Positions 36,294 through 44,503 of a stretch of 64,000 bases of DNA are shown here, piece by piece. Numbering within the stretch: position 1 is the first letter of the stretch; the number at the start of each line of letters is the position of its first letter. The stretch comes from Pseudomonas morbosilactucae. Lineage in GTDB: Bacteria; Pseudomonadota; Gammaproteobacteria; Pseudomonadales; Pseudomonadaceae. The notes under the pieces were generated by a model. That model was not told the DNA's origin. It worked only from the letters and a program-made list of their open reading frames with translations, and did no database searches. The translations under genes were made by a program, and so were the position numbers. The stretch covers positions 30,618 through 94,617 of the forward strand of contig NZ_JALQCW010000039.1 in NCBI RefSeq assembly GCF_023241715.1, written 5' to 3'.

Positions 36294-36743
36294 GGTGGTG
36301 GCGTCAATCCGGAGCGAGTACGACACCCGATGCAACGCCGGCGTGGCGTTGTGGCCCGGACGGGTGCCAGGTCGGCACCCTGCTCCGTCGCTCGCGACGG
36401 TCACTCAAGGTGCGGTATCACTCTCTCCTTGAGCGGGGCCAACAGTGTATGTGTGCAATGACGCTTGAGCCCCAGGGCCCAATGAGCAAGCCCTGCGCGA
36501 CCGATAGGACTGGCGCCCGGGCCCGGAGTTCAACGGGCCCGGGCACTCATTCAAACCCGGCCGGCAGGCCCGGCTGTATAAATTTCCTACAAGGCTTACA
36601 GAATCATCTGACTTGCCTCTCCAGCCCCTCAACGACATAGTCTCGCGGGCCTCAATGGCGGCTGTACGCGGGGGATCCTCGGATCTGCCCAGGTGGCTAG
36701 GCGAGGCGGTTCGCCTACCTGCGTACAGCGCCACCCTACAGCT
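36294..36743. other. Intergenic region without a convincing gene
   Basis: 450 bases between the divergent-looking deacetylase start and the end of the gamma-glutamyltransferase gene. Short frames here have no ribosome site or recognisable product. It holds the deacetylase promoter (no clear hexamers) and the structured inverted-repeat element at 36661-36729. Confidence 0.5.
36661..36729. repeat. Structured intergenic inverted-repeat element
   Basis: Outer arms GCTGTACGC (36661-36669) and GCGTACAGC (36721-36729) are a perfect nine-base inverted repeat enclosing further short pairings (GATCCTCGGATC; GGCGAGGCGGTTCGCC). From memory it resembles an interspersed element found upstream of small genes in fluorescent pseudomonads; that resemblance could not be checked. 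Confidence 0.5.
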
Positions 36744-38354
36744 TCACCACACCGCGATATGGGAGTCCGCTCGCGGTTCGGTGCCGCCGCACAGCACCCC
36801 GCTGACCGGGTCGCGCAGGATAATCTGCCCTCGACCGTAGTCGGTCAAGTCGCTGGCGATCTCCACTTGATGCCCACGCCGTGCCAGGGCGTTGGCCAAG
36901 TCCCGGGAAGCCCCCTGCTCGATCCCGACTTTCATCCCCCCCAGCCATTGCCAGCGTGGCGCATCCAGCGCCGCTTGCGGGTTCAGGCCGAAGTCCACCA
37001 GGTTCATCACCATCTGCACGTGGCCCTGGGGCTGCATGTAGCCGCCCATGACCCCGAACGGCCCGAGGGGCTCGCCGCCTTGGCTGAGGAACCCGGGAAT
37101 GATGGTGTGAAAGGTCTTTTTACCCGGGGCCAGGCAATTGGCGTGGGCCGGGTCGAGGCTGAATTCCTGGCCGCGGTTCTGCAAGGCGATACCGCTGTCG
37201 GGCAGCACCACGCCGGAACCGAAGCCGTGATAGTTGCTCTGGATAAACGACACCATATTGCCCTCGGCGTCGGCAGTGGCCAGGTACACCGTGCCACTGG
37301 CGTGGGGGTCGCCGGGTTGCGGCGCTTGCGCCTGTTCACCGATCTGCTCGCGACGCCGGGTGCTGTAGGCCTCGCTGAGCAAGTCGGCCACGGCCACCCG
37401 CATGTGCTGCGGGTCGGTGATGTGGTGCAGGCCGTCGCTGTAGGCCAGCTTCATGGCCTCCAGTTGGCGGTGCCAGGTTTGTTGGCTGTCACGGTGGTCG
37501 AAGTCGAAGCCCTGAAGAATCTGCAAGGTCATCAGCGCCACCAGCCCCTGCCCGCTCGGGGGAATTTCCCAGACGTCGTAGCCCCGGTAATTGATGCTGA
37601 TGGGGTCCACCCACTGGGCGCGATAATCCTGCAAATCGCTGGCCCGCAGGTAACCGCCAGTGGCTCGGGAGTGGGCGTCCAGGCGCTGGGCCAGGGCGCC
37701 GCGATACAGGCTTTCGCAAGCGGTGGCGGCCAGTTCTTCCAGGGTCCGGGCCTGGGCCGGGTTGCGAAACAGCTCACCGGCCTTAGGCGCACGGCCGTCG
37801 ATCAGAAAGGTCTCGAACCAGGCCTCCAGCACCGGGTCACGGTGGGGGCTGAATTCATCCAGGGCGATCTGCCATTGATGGGCGACCACCGGCGACAGCG
37901 GAAAACCGTCCCGGGCCAGGCTGATGGCCGGTTGCAACAGGTCGGCAAACGGCAACCTGCCAAAGCGCCGGGACAACTCGGCCCAGGCCGATGGACAGCC
38001 CGGCACGGTGACCGGGGTCCAACCGTAGAGCGGCATCTGTTCATGCCCGGCAGCCTTGACCGCCTCGATGCTCAGGGCCGCCGGCGCCTGGCCATTGGCG
38101 TTCAAACCGTGCAAACGGCCTTGGCTCCAGACCAGGGCAAAGGCATCACCGCCCAGACCGCAGCCGGTGGGTTCGACCACGGTCAGGGCCGCCGCCGTGG
38201 CAATTGCCGCGTCGATGGCATTGCCGCCCTGGCGCATGATTTCAATGCCGGCCTCGGCCGCCAGGGGCTGGGACGCGGCGACCATGCCACGGCGCGCGAA
38301 CACGCTCTGGCGCTGGGACGGATAGGGGTATTCGTGGGCAGAAAATTTCAACAT
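36744..38354 (-). CDS. Gamma-glutamyltransferase-family protein, no signal peptide
   Basis: A 536-aa homologue of gamma-glutamyltranspeptidase, an Ntn hydrolase that matures by self-cleavage before a catalytic Thr. The likely nucleophile is the Thr of SGTVYLATADAEGNMVSF (about residue 351). SVFARRGMVAASQPLAAEAG near the start and MGGYMQPQGHVQMVMNLVDF near the end are family signatures. It lacks a signal peptide, so it is probably cytoplasmic, unlike the periplasmic E. coli enzyme. I use ATG 38354; an ATG at 38375 overlaps the upstream stop by four bases and is also possible. It forms an operon with two binding proteins and an ABC transporter, suggesting cleavage of an imported gamma-glutamyl compound. 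Confidence 0.87.
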   Translation of the reverse strand: MLKFSAHEYPYPSQRQSVFARRGMVAASQPLAAEAGIEIMRQGGNAIDAAIATAAALTVVEPTGCGLGGDAFALVWSQGRLHGLNANGQAPAALSIEAVKAAGHEQMPLYGWTPVTVPGCPSAWAELSRRFGRLPFADLLQPAISLARDGFPLSPVVAHQWQIALDEFSPHRDPVLEAWFETFLIDGRAPKAGELFRNPAQARTLEELAATACESLYRGALAQRLDAHSRATGGYLRASDLQDYRAQWVDPISINYRGYDVWEIPPSGQGLVALMTLQILQGFDFDHRDSQQTWHRQLEAMKLAYSDGLHHITDPQHMRVAVADLLSEAYSTRRREQIGEQAQAPQPGDPHASGTVYLATADAEGNMVSFIQSNYHGFGSGVVLPDSGIALQNRGQEFSLDPAHANCLAPGKKTFHTIIPGFLSQGGEPLGPFGVMGGYMQPQGHVQMVMNLVDFGLNPQAALDAPRWQWLGGMKVGIEQGASRDLANALARRGHQVEIASDLTDYGRGQIILRDPVSGVLCGGTEPRADSHIAVW

Positions 38355-38371
38355 GGCAAACACTCGTCCAT

Positions 38372-39463
38372 TCATTGGCCAGATTTAATGCGATTCCACT
38401 CGCGGGTGATCAGGCGCTGGATGTTGTCCGGCAAATCGGCGGACACAAAGGTGTGGCTGATCACCTCGTCGCTGGGGTAGATGCCTGGGTTGCCGCTGAC
38501 CTTGGGGTCCATCAGCGCGGTGGCATCCTTATTCGGGTTGGCGTAGCCCACGTAGTCGCTGACCGGGGCAATCACCTCGGGGCGCAGCAGGTAGTCGATC
38601 AGCTTATGGGCATTGGCCGCGTTGCCGGCGTCCTTGGGGATGGCCAGCATGTCGAACCACAGGTTCACCCCCTCCTTGGGAATCAGGTAGCGGATGTCGA
38701 TGTTCTTTCCGGCTTCCCGCGCCCGGGTCTGGGCCTGCATCACGTCGCCGGAGTAACCGATGGCCACGCAAATATCACCGTTGGCCAGGTCGGCGGTGTA
38801 TTTCGACGAGTTGAAGTAGGTCACCGAAGGCTTGAGCTGGGTCAGCAGCGCCGAGGCTTTTTTATAGTCCTCGGGACGGGTGCTGTTGGGGTCCAGCCCG
38901 AGGTAGAGCAAGGCCTGGGGAATGATCTTCACCGGCGCATCGAGAAACGCCACGCCGCAGCCCTTGAGCTTGGCCAGGTTGGCTGGGTCGAAGACCATGG
39001 ACCAGGAATCGAGCAGCGCATCCTTGCCCAGCACCGCGCGGACTTTAGCCTCGTTGTAGCCGATGCCCACGGTGCCCCACATGTAGGGCACGGCGTACCG
39101 ATTGCCCGGGTCGGCGGCTTCCAGGCGCTGCATCAGTCGCGGGTCCAGGTGCTGCCAGTTGCCCAGTAGGTTGCGCTGCAACGGTTGGTAGGCGCCGGCG
39201 CGGATCTGCTTCGACAGAAACTGGCTAGAGGGCACCACTAGGTCATACCCCGAGTGCCCGGAGAGCAACTTGGCCTCAAGCATTTCATTGGTGTCGAAGA
39301 TGTCGTACTGGACCTTGATCGCGCTGTCTTGCTCAAAGTTTTTCAAGGTATCCGGGGCGATGTAGTCGGACCAGTTGTACATTTTCACCACCGCGTCGGC
39401 GGCCTGCACCTGGGGCAACACGGCGGCCATGCACAAGGCCGCGGTAAGACTGGATACACGCAT
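38372..39463 (-). CDS. PotD/PotF-type polyamine-binding periplasmic protein
   Basis: A 363-aa extracellular solute-binding protein with a signal peptide ending near residue 21 (LPQVQA-AD). The mature start VVKMYNWSDYIAPDTLKNFE is the hallmark of the PotD/PotF polyamine-binding family, and YAVPYMWGTVGIGYN and SSKYTADLANGDICVAIGYS are further family stretches. An AGGGAG site precedes the ATG at 39463. It is odd that this polyamine-type receptor sits inside an operon whose permease and ATPase are of the polar amino-acid class and which also has its own receptor. It may deliver ligand to a permease encoded elsewhere. Confidence 0.87.
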   Translation of the reverse strand: MRVSSLTAALCMAAVLPQVQAADAVVKMYNWSDYIAPDTLKNFEQDSAIKVQYDIFDTNEMLEAKLLSGHSGYDLVVPSSQFLSKQIRAGAYQPLQRNLLGNWQHLDPRLMQRLEAADPGNRYAVPYMWGTVGIGYNEAKVRAVLGKDALLDSWSMVFDPANLAKLKGCGVAFLDAPVKIIPQALLYLGLDPNSTRPEDYKKASALLTQLKPSVTYFNSSKYTADLANGDICVAIGYSGDVMQAQTRAREAGKNIDIRYLIPKEGVNLWFDMLAIPKDAGNAANAHKLIDYLLRPEVIAPVSDYVGYANPNKDATALMDPKVSGNPGIYPSDEVISHTFVSADLPDNIQRLITREWNRIKSGQ

Positions 39464-39483
39464 GGTCAACTCCCTGATAACAA

Positions 39484-40263
39484 TCACAGCACACGGCTGA
39501 GAAAGGCTTGAGTACGGGGATGGCTGGGGCGGCTGAAGATCTGCTCCGGCGGCCCCTGTTCGATCAACTCGCCCTGGTCGAGCACCACCACGCGGTCCGC
39601 CACTTCCCGGGCAAAGCCCATTTCGTGGGTGACCACGACCATGGTCATGCCCTCCTCGGCCAGTTCTTTCATGACCTGCAGCACCTCGCCCACGGTTTCC
39701 GGGTCCAGGGCGCTGGTGGGTTCGTCGAACAACATGGCTTGCGGCTTCATCGCCAACGCCCGGGCAATCGCCACCCGTTGCTGCTGGCCGCCGGAAAGCA
39801 TCGACGGGTAATGCCCGGCCTTGTCCGCCAGACCCACCCGCGCCAGCAAGCCCCGGGCCTGCTCCAGGGCCTCGGCCCGGGGCACACCGAGCACCTGGAT
39901 CGGCGCTTCGATGATGTTTTCCAGGGCGGTCATGTGGGGGAACAGGTTGAAGCGCTGGAACACCATGCCGATGTCCCGGCGCTGGCGGGCGATGTTGCGT
40001 TCCGAGTCGCGCACCAGACGACCGTCGGCGCGCTCGCGGTAGCCCATGGCCCGGCCGTTGACGCGGATGCGTCCGCCCTGGATGTCTTCCAGCAGGTTGA
40101 TGCAGCGGATAAAGGTGGTCTTGCCCGAGCCCGAGGCACCGATCAGCACCACCACTTCACCGCGCCGCACTTGCAGGGATATGCCCTTGAGAATCTGCAA
40201 GTCGCCGAAGGACTTGTGAATGTCCTGGGCATCAATGATCAGCTCTTCACTCTTGTGCGCCAT
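39484..40263 (-). CDS. Polar amino-acid ABC transporter ATP-binding protein
   Basis: A 259-aa ABC ATPase of the GlnQ/HisP class. Walker A is GASGSGKTT at about residues 42-50, the Q-loop region FQRFNLFPHMT near 102-112, the signature LSGGQQQRVAIARAL near 155-169, and Walker B MLFDEPTSALDPE near 176-188. All catalytic elements are intact. It lies two bases after the permease gene and 20 bases before the PotD-like gene, within one minus-strand operon. The class fits uptake of amino acids, opines or related compounds; the substrate cannot be read from sequence. Confidence 0.92.
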   Translation of the reverse strand: MAHKSEELIIDAQDIHKSFGDLQILKGISLQVRRGEVVVLIGASGSGKTTFIRCINLLEDIQGGRIRVNGRAMGYRERADGRLVRDSERNIARQRRDIGMVFQRFNLFPHMTALENIIEAPIQVLGVPRAEALEQARGLLARVGLADKAGHYPSMLSGGQQQRVAIARALAMKPQAMLFDEPTSALDPETVGEVLQVMKELAEEGMTMVVVTHEMGFAREVADRVVVLDQGELIEQGPPEQIFSRPSHPRTQAFLSRVL

Positions 40264-40265
40264 GC

Positions 40266-41039
40266 TTAGCGTCCCCGCAGCAGTTTCAGGGTGTGGCGGC
40301 CGAACATGCGGCTGCTGGCCGGCGGTGGCGTGGGCCGGTCCGACTGGCCGAAGCGCTGTTCCAGCCAGCGCTGGAAGAAGCCCCAGAGCGTGGTCAACAA
40401 CAGAAAATAGAGCGCCACCACCAGGTACAACTCGAACACACGGAAGGTCGCCGAGGTCACCATCTGCGTGCTCAGCAGCAACTCCTGCACGCCGATCACG
40501 CTGACCAAGGTGGTGTTCTTGAGCATCACGTTGAATTCATTGCCCAGGGGCGGAACGATCACACGGAAGGCCTGGGGCAGCACGATGCGCCGCATCAGCT
40601 TGCCGAAGGTCATGCCCAGGGAACGCCCGGCCTCGTACTGGCCCTTGTCCACGGCGCCAATGCCGGCGCGGATAATCTCCGACATGTAGGCGCCTTCATT
40701 CAGGCCCAGGGCGATGATCGCCGCCTGGATATTGCCCGGCACCACCAGCCCGAACAGCTCCAGGTCTTCGAAGCGGAAAATCCCCCCGGCCGCCAGGGCG
40801 GTGTAGAGAAAGACGATCTGCACCAGCAGCGGCGTGCCGCGCATCAGCCACACATAAAAACGCACCGGCCAGTTGAGCAAAGGGTTGCGCGACAGGCGCA
40901 TAAGCGCCGCCGCCAGACCCAGGGCGCAGCCCATCAACATCGCCAGCACACTGATCAGGCAAGTCAGCCAGAGCCCGGTGAGGTACACGCCGCTGGGCTG
41001 CAACAGGTACTGCCAGAACACATCCCAATTGAAGTTCAT
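40266..41039 (-). CDS. Polar amino-acid ABC transporter permease
   Basis: A 257-aa inner-membrane permease of the HisM/GlnP family with about five hydrophobic helices. The family motif YVWLMRGTPLLVQIVFLYT is clear, and the EAA loop reads EAGRSLGMTFGKLMRRIVLPQA at about residues 137-158. Only one permease gene is present, so the transporter presumably forms a homodimer. It follows the amino-acid-type binding protein by 12 bases and precedes the ATPase by two. Confidence 0.9.
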   Translation of the reverse strand: MNFNWDVFWQYLLQPSGVYLTGLWLTCLISVLAMLMGCALGLAAALMRLSRNPLLNWPVRFYVWLMRGTPLLVQIVFLYTALAAGGIFRFEDLELFGLVVPGNIQAAIIALGLNEGAYMSEIIRAGIGAVDKGQYEAGRSLGMTFGKLMRRIVLPQAFRVIVPPLGNEFNVMLKNTTLVSVIGVQELLLSTQMVTSATFRVFELYLVVALYFLLLTTLWGFFQRWLEQRFGQSDRPTPPPASSRMFGRHTLKLLRGR

Positions 41040-41051
41040 CAGGGGCCCGCC

Positions 41052-41858
41052 TCAGTCGAGTGTGTCGCTGGCCACGTGCCATTTGGCGAGCAACTGGGCA
41101 TAGCTGCCGTCGCCGCGCATGTCGCTGACAATCTGCTGCACAGCCTCCGTTAGTTGTGGGTCGTCCTTGCGAATGCCCAGCCCGGTGAGAATCCGACTGA
41201 AGGCTGGCACCCCTTCTTCGAACAACTCGGGGGCCATGGCCGCGTAATAGCCGGCGGTTTCCACCGTGGTGCCGTAGGCGTCAACCTGGCTGATGCGCAG
41301 GGCCTGAAAGGCGTCGGTGTCGGTGTTGTAGACCACCAGCTTCATGGGGGGCTTGCCGGCTTTGGCCAGGGTTTCGTTCTGCGCATCGAGCAAGGTTTTG
41401 ATGGTCGAACCGTTGAGCACCGCGACCTTGTGCCCGGAGAGGCTGTCCAGGGTCTTGATGCCTTTCGGGTTGCCCTTGGGCACCACCACCGACTGGCTGG
41501 AATACATGTAATTGACGATGTCGATCACCTCGCGGCGCTCGGGCTTGTCAAACAGTTGGTCGACGATCATGTCGCACTGCTGGGCGAGCAACGCCGGCAG
41601 CAACCCGGAGAACGGAATCACCCGCCACTGCACCTGTTTGTTGCCCAGGCGCTTGGCGATTTCCAGGCCCAGGTCGACGGTCAGGCCCTTGGGTTTCTGC
41701 GCCTCGTCAAAGGACACCAGGGGCGGTGAATCCATGCCCGAGCAATAGGTGAGCTTGTCGACCTTTTGCAGCCGCTCCGGCACCACGGGCGCGGCAAGCG
41801 CCCACTGTGCGCAAAGGCCTAGGGATAGCGCAGCCAGCAAGGCGCTTGGTTTATGCAT
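41052..41858 (-). CDS. Polar amino-acid-type ABC transporter substrate-binding protein
   Basis: A 268-aa periplasmic receptor of the SBP-bac-3 family with a signal peptide ending near residue 22 (AQWALA-AP). LTYCSGMDSPPLVSFDEAQK, GLTVDLGLEIAKRLG and the following QCDMIVDQLF are typical. The sequence retains the acidic and aromatic positions expected for an amino-acid-like ligand, but specificity cannot be assigned. It is the first gene of the operon, 80 bases downstream of the GntR regulator gene on the same strand. Confidence 0.88.
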   Translation of the reverse strand: MHKPSALLAALSLGLCAQWALAAPVVPERLQKVDKLTYCSGMDSPPLVSFDEAQKPKGLTVDLGLEIAKRLGNKQVQWRVIPFSGLLPALLAQQCDMIVDQLFDKPERREVIDIVNYMYSSQSVVVPKGNPKGIKTLDSLSGHKVAVLNGSTIKTLLDAQNETLAKAGKPPMKLVVYNTDTDAFQALRISQVDAYGTTVETAGYYAAMAPELFEEGVPAFSRILTGLGIRKDDPQLTEAVQQIVSDMRGDGSYAQLLAKWHVASDTLD

Positions 41859-41938
41859 GACCAGACACTCCAGTTCGTTGATTAACGGGGGCAGTACTCA
41901 AAGTCACAACACCGTCGGGCTCGGGCCCGCTTCTGGGT

Positions 41939-42610
41939 CTACTTTTTTTCGCTTTGCAGAAACTTGATCAGCTCCGGCACCGTGCCTTCGATGTGCTCAC
42001 GCACCACCGCCTCGGCCCGCTCGGCATGGCCGGCGCGGATCGCGTCGAGGATCACCGCGTGCTCCTGGCGCGCGCTCATGGGCTTGTCGACGTGTTGCAG
42101 CCACAGGCGCATGGGCGCCTCGATCAGCGAGTACAGGGCCGAGATCTGCTTGAGCAACCGTGGCCGGCCGCTGAGGCTGCACAGGTATTCGTGGAACTTG
42201 CGGTGGCGGCTGACCCACTCGGCGCTTTCGTCGCGGTAGTCATCCATTTCGTCGAGCAAGCGCTCCAGGGCCGCCAACTGGCGCTCGCCGATGTGGGCCA
42301 CCGCCACCCGCACCGCCAGCCCTTCCAGGGCGCTGCGCATCTCGAACACTTCGTGCAATTCGTCGATGTCCAAGCCACTGACAATCACCCCGCGGTTGGG
42401 CCGCAGCGTCACCAGGCCCTGGGCATCAAGACGGCGAAAGGCTTCACGCACCGGCATCCGGCTCATGCCGATTTCCCCGGCAATGTCTTCGGCAATCAGC
42501 CGATCGCCCTTGCAATAACGGCCGCAGCAAATGGCTTCCAACAGAAAGTTGTAAGCCTCCTCCTCGGCCGTCAGAGGCTGACGTTCAACGTAAGCGGGAG
42601 CGAATTGCAT
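41939..42610 (-). CDS. GntR-family (FCD/FadR-type) regulator of the adjacent uptake operon
   Basis: A 223-aa transcription factor with an N-terminal GntR winged helix (residues 15-80; LIAEDIAGEIGMSRMPVREA is the recognition region, NRGVIVSG the wing) and a C-terminal helical FCD ligand domain (about 90-215). ATG at 42610 is preferred over a TTG at 42640. It lies immediately upstream of the ABC/ggt operon, so local control is probable. A perfect ten-base inverted repeat sits just upstream of its start. The inducer is unknown. Confidence 0.88.
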   Translation of the reverse strand: MQFAPAYVERQPLTAEEEAYNFLLEAICCGRYCKGDRLIAEDIAGEIGMSRMPVREAFRRLDAQGLVTLRPNRGVIVSGLDIDELHEVFEMRSALEGLAVRVAVAHIGERQLAALERLLDEMDDYRDESAEWVSRHRKFHEYLCSLSGRPRLLKQISALYSLIEAPMRLWLQHVDKPMSARQEHAVILDAIRAGHAERAEAVVREHIEGTVPELIKFLQSEKK

Positions 42611-42620
42611 GGGCAGCACC

Positions 42621-42658
42621 TTTTGAATTTTTGTATCCAATTATCCATAAATTCAAAA
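42621..42658. promoter_or_regulatory. Inverted repeat upstream of the GntR gene (candidate operator)
   Basis: Perfect ten-base arms TTTTGAATTT (42621-42630) and AAATTCAAAA (42649-42658) around an AT-rich centre containing TTGTATCCAATTATCC. FCD-type GntR proteins typically bind short TTGTATACAA-like sites, so the centre may be the true operator. Confidence 0.45.
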
Positions 42659-43026
42659 ATGCAGAAGCCGTGCCAGGTTTGCGCACTCACACTCAAGTGA
42701 CTGATTCAGAACGAACAACCACTCAAACCCAGGCGAGGTCGCCTGAAAGCGGGTGCGTGAAGGCTGGGGGGACTGCTACCAAATGGCTCAGTGGAAGGCC
42801 CATAACGGTGCAGCATGGGGGTTGGGTAACAGTGGGTGATCACAGGGGCTCGCCGTAAGGCCGACACCCTGGGCAGCGGTTGCCGCAGCAATGGATATGG
42901 ACACCAGCCATTATTTTCAACGCAGGTGCCAGCGTGATCGCTGGCAAGCCAGCGCCTACAGAAGCCAGCGTCTATGGGGCGCAACGGGGTGATCGGCGCC
43001 GTGGGTGGCGGCGCCCGGGTGGGGAG
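42659..43026. other. Intergenic region with a REP element
   Basis: About 370 bases between the GntR promoter and the end of the amidase gene. No gene is supported. The only recognisable structure is the REP element at 42936-42961 and a GGCGCC/GGCGCC pair at about 42995-43014 that could form part of a terminator for the amidase gene. Confidence 0.5.
42936..42961 (-). repeat. REP element
   Basis: Reads GATCGCTGGCAAGCCAGCGC then CTACAG, the reverse complement of the common Pseudomonas REP core CTGTAGGCGCTGGCTTGCCA. Internal palindrome GCTGGC-AA-GCCAGC. Confidence 0.8.
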
Positions 43027-44487
43027 CTAGAGGTGGGAAGGTAGGCAGGCATTCACCGGGGGTAGCCGGTGGCGCCAGGGCCGGGCTTGTTCCAGTTGCG
43101 CGGCCAGGGCCAGCAACGTGTGTTCCTCGCCAAACCGCCCGGCAAAGTGCGCGCCCATGGGCAGGCCGTTATCGCTCCAATACAGAGGCACAGACATCGC
43201 CGGTTGGCCGCTGGCGTTGAATAAGGCGGTAAAGGGCGAGTAGCTGTGGAAGCACTCAATCAGTTGCTCAAGGCTCAGGCTGTCGTCTTGCAGGTCCAGC
43301 TCGCCAATGGCCACCGGTTCTCGGGCCAGGGTGGGGGTCAGGATCAGGTCGTAATCCTGCATAAACACCGCCAGTTGACGCCCCAGGGCATGGATCCACT
43401 CCACCGCCGCCGCGTACTGCGCGCCACTGACCTGGCCCTTGTCGCGCAGGATGATGCGGGTGCGGGCTTCCAGCTCCTCGGGCTGGACCGCAACGCCGCG
43501 CATCTGCCCCAGCAAGTCCAGGTAGTGGCGGGTGCTGGCGCCGATGATGGTGAACACCTGGTCGAGAAACGCCGGCAAGTGCACCGGCAACTGCGCCGGC
43601 TCGACCCGGTGCCCCAGGCTTTCGCACAGCCGTGCGGCATCGCGCACCGACTCCAGGGCTTGCCCGGAGGTGGGCCAAGGGCCCAGTTGCTCCACCAGGG
43701 CGATGCGCAGGGGTTTGGGCGGGCGTTGCACAGCGCTGCTGTAAGACGTGGCCGCCAGCGGCGCGGCATAGGGCGCGCCGAGGTCGATGCCAGCGGTGGC
43801 GTCGAGCAAGCCGGCGCTGTCACGCACCGACAAGGTGATGGCGTGGGGCGTGCCCATGCCGGCCCAGCCCTCGCCCACCATCGGCCCGGACGGCAACAGG
43901 CCACGGCTGGGCTTGAGACCGAACACCCCGCAGCAGGACGCCGGCACCCGCAACGAGCCGCCACCGTCATTGCCGTGGGCAAAGGGCATCACTCGCGCCG
44001 CCACCAGGGACGCCGCGCCACCGCTGGAACCGCCGGCGCTGTGCGCGGTGTTCCAGGGGTTGCGGGTGGCGCCGAAACGCCGCGACTCGGTGGAGTACGA
44101 GGTGCCGAACTCCGGCGACGTGCTGGTGCCGAGAATCAGGCAGCCGGCGCGGCGCAGGCGGCTCACCACTTCGCATTCAAAATCCGCGCGGAACGGCCCC
44201 AGGGCCAACGAACCATTAGTCATGGCCGCGCCCTGGACCGGGGAAAACAAGTCCTTGATCAGGGTCGGCACCCCGGCAAACACGCCGCTGCGTGCTTGCG
44301 GATCGAGGGCGGCTGCGCGGGCCGGTGCATACAGGCGCTCGGCCAGCGCATTGAGTTGCGGTTCGACCTGTTCCAGGCGAGCGATGACCCCGTCCAGCAG
44401 TTCCACCGGCTGCACCTCACCCCGGCGGACAAACCCGGCCAGGCCGGTGGCGTCTTGTTGATCCAACAGGTGCTGGATGTCTTGCAT
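43027..44487 (-). CDS. Amidase-signature family hydrolase
   Basis: A 486-aa amidase of the Ser-Ser-Lys class. Lys is in VPTLIKDLFSP (about residue 78), and the Gly/Ser signature GGSSGGAASLVAARV supplies the two Ser residues near 150-175, with GNDGGGSLRVPASCCGVFGL following. It has no signal peptide. Its ATG lies 17 bases after the MFS transporter gene, so it belongs to the end of the coniferyl-alcohol gene group. Which amide it hydrolyses is unknown; a nitrogen-containing aromatic or a phenolic amide would fit the context, but this is inference. Confidence 0.87.
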   Translation of the reverse strand: MQDIQHLLDQQDATGLAGFVRRGEVQPVELLDGVIARLEQVEPQLNALAERLYAPARAAALDPQARSGVFAGVPTLIKDLFSPVQGAAMTNGSLALGPFRADFECEVVSRLRRAGCLILGTSTSPEFGTSYSTESRRFGATRNPWNTAHSAGGSSGGAASLVAARVMPFAHGNDGGGSLRVPASCCGVFGLKPSRGLLPSGPMVGEGWAGMGTPHAITLSVRDSAGLLDATAGIDLGAPYAAPLAATSYSSAVQRPPKPLRIALVEQLGPWPTSGQALESVRDAARLCESLGHRVEPAQLPVHLPAFLDQVFTIIGASTRHYLDLLGQMRGVAVQPEELEARTRIILRDKGQVSGAQYAAAVEWIHALGRQLAVFMQDYDLILTPTLAREPVAIGELDLQDDSLSLEQLIECFHSYSPFTALFNASGQPAMSVPLYWSDNGLPMGAHFAGRFGEEHTLLALAAQLEQARPWRHRLPPVNACLPSHL

Positions 44488-44503
44488 GGCGATTTCTCCA
44501 ACG

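Noticed and set aside
36263..38480. Plus-strand frames at 36263-36840 and 36693-38480
   Set aside because: The longer one is antisense to the gamma-glutamyltransferase gene and compositionally a shadow; the shorter ones lack ribosome sites and homology.
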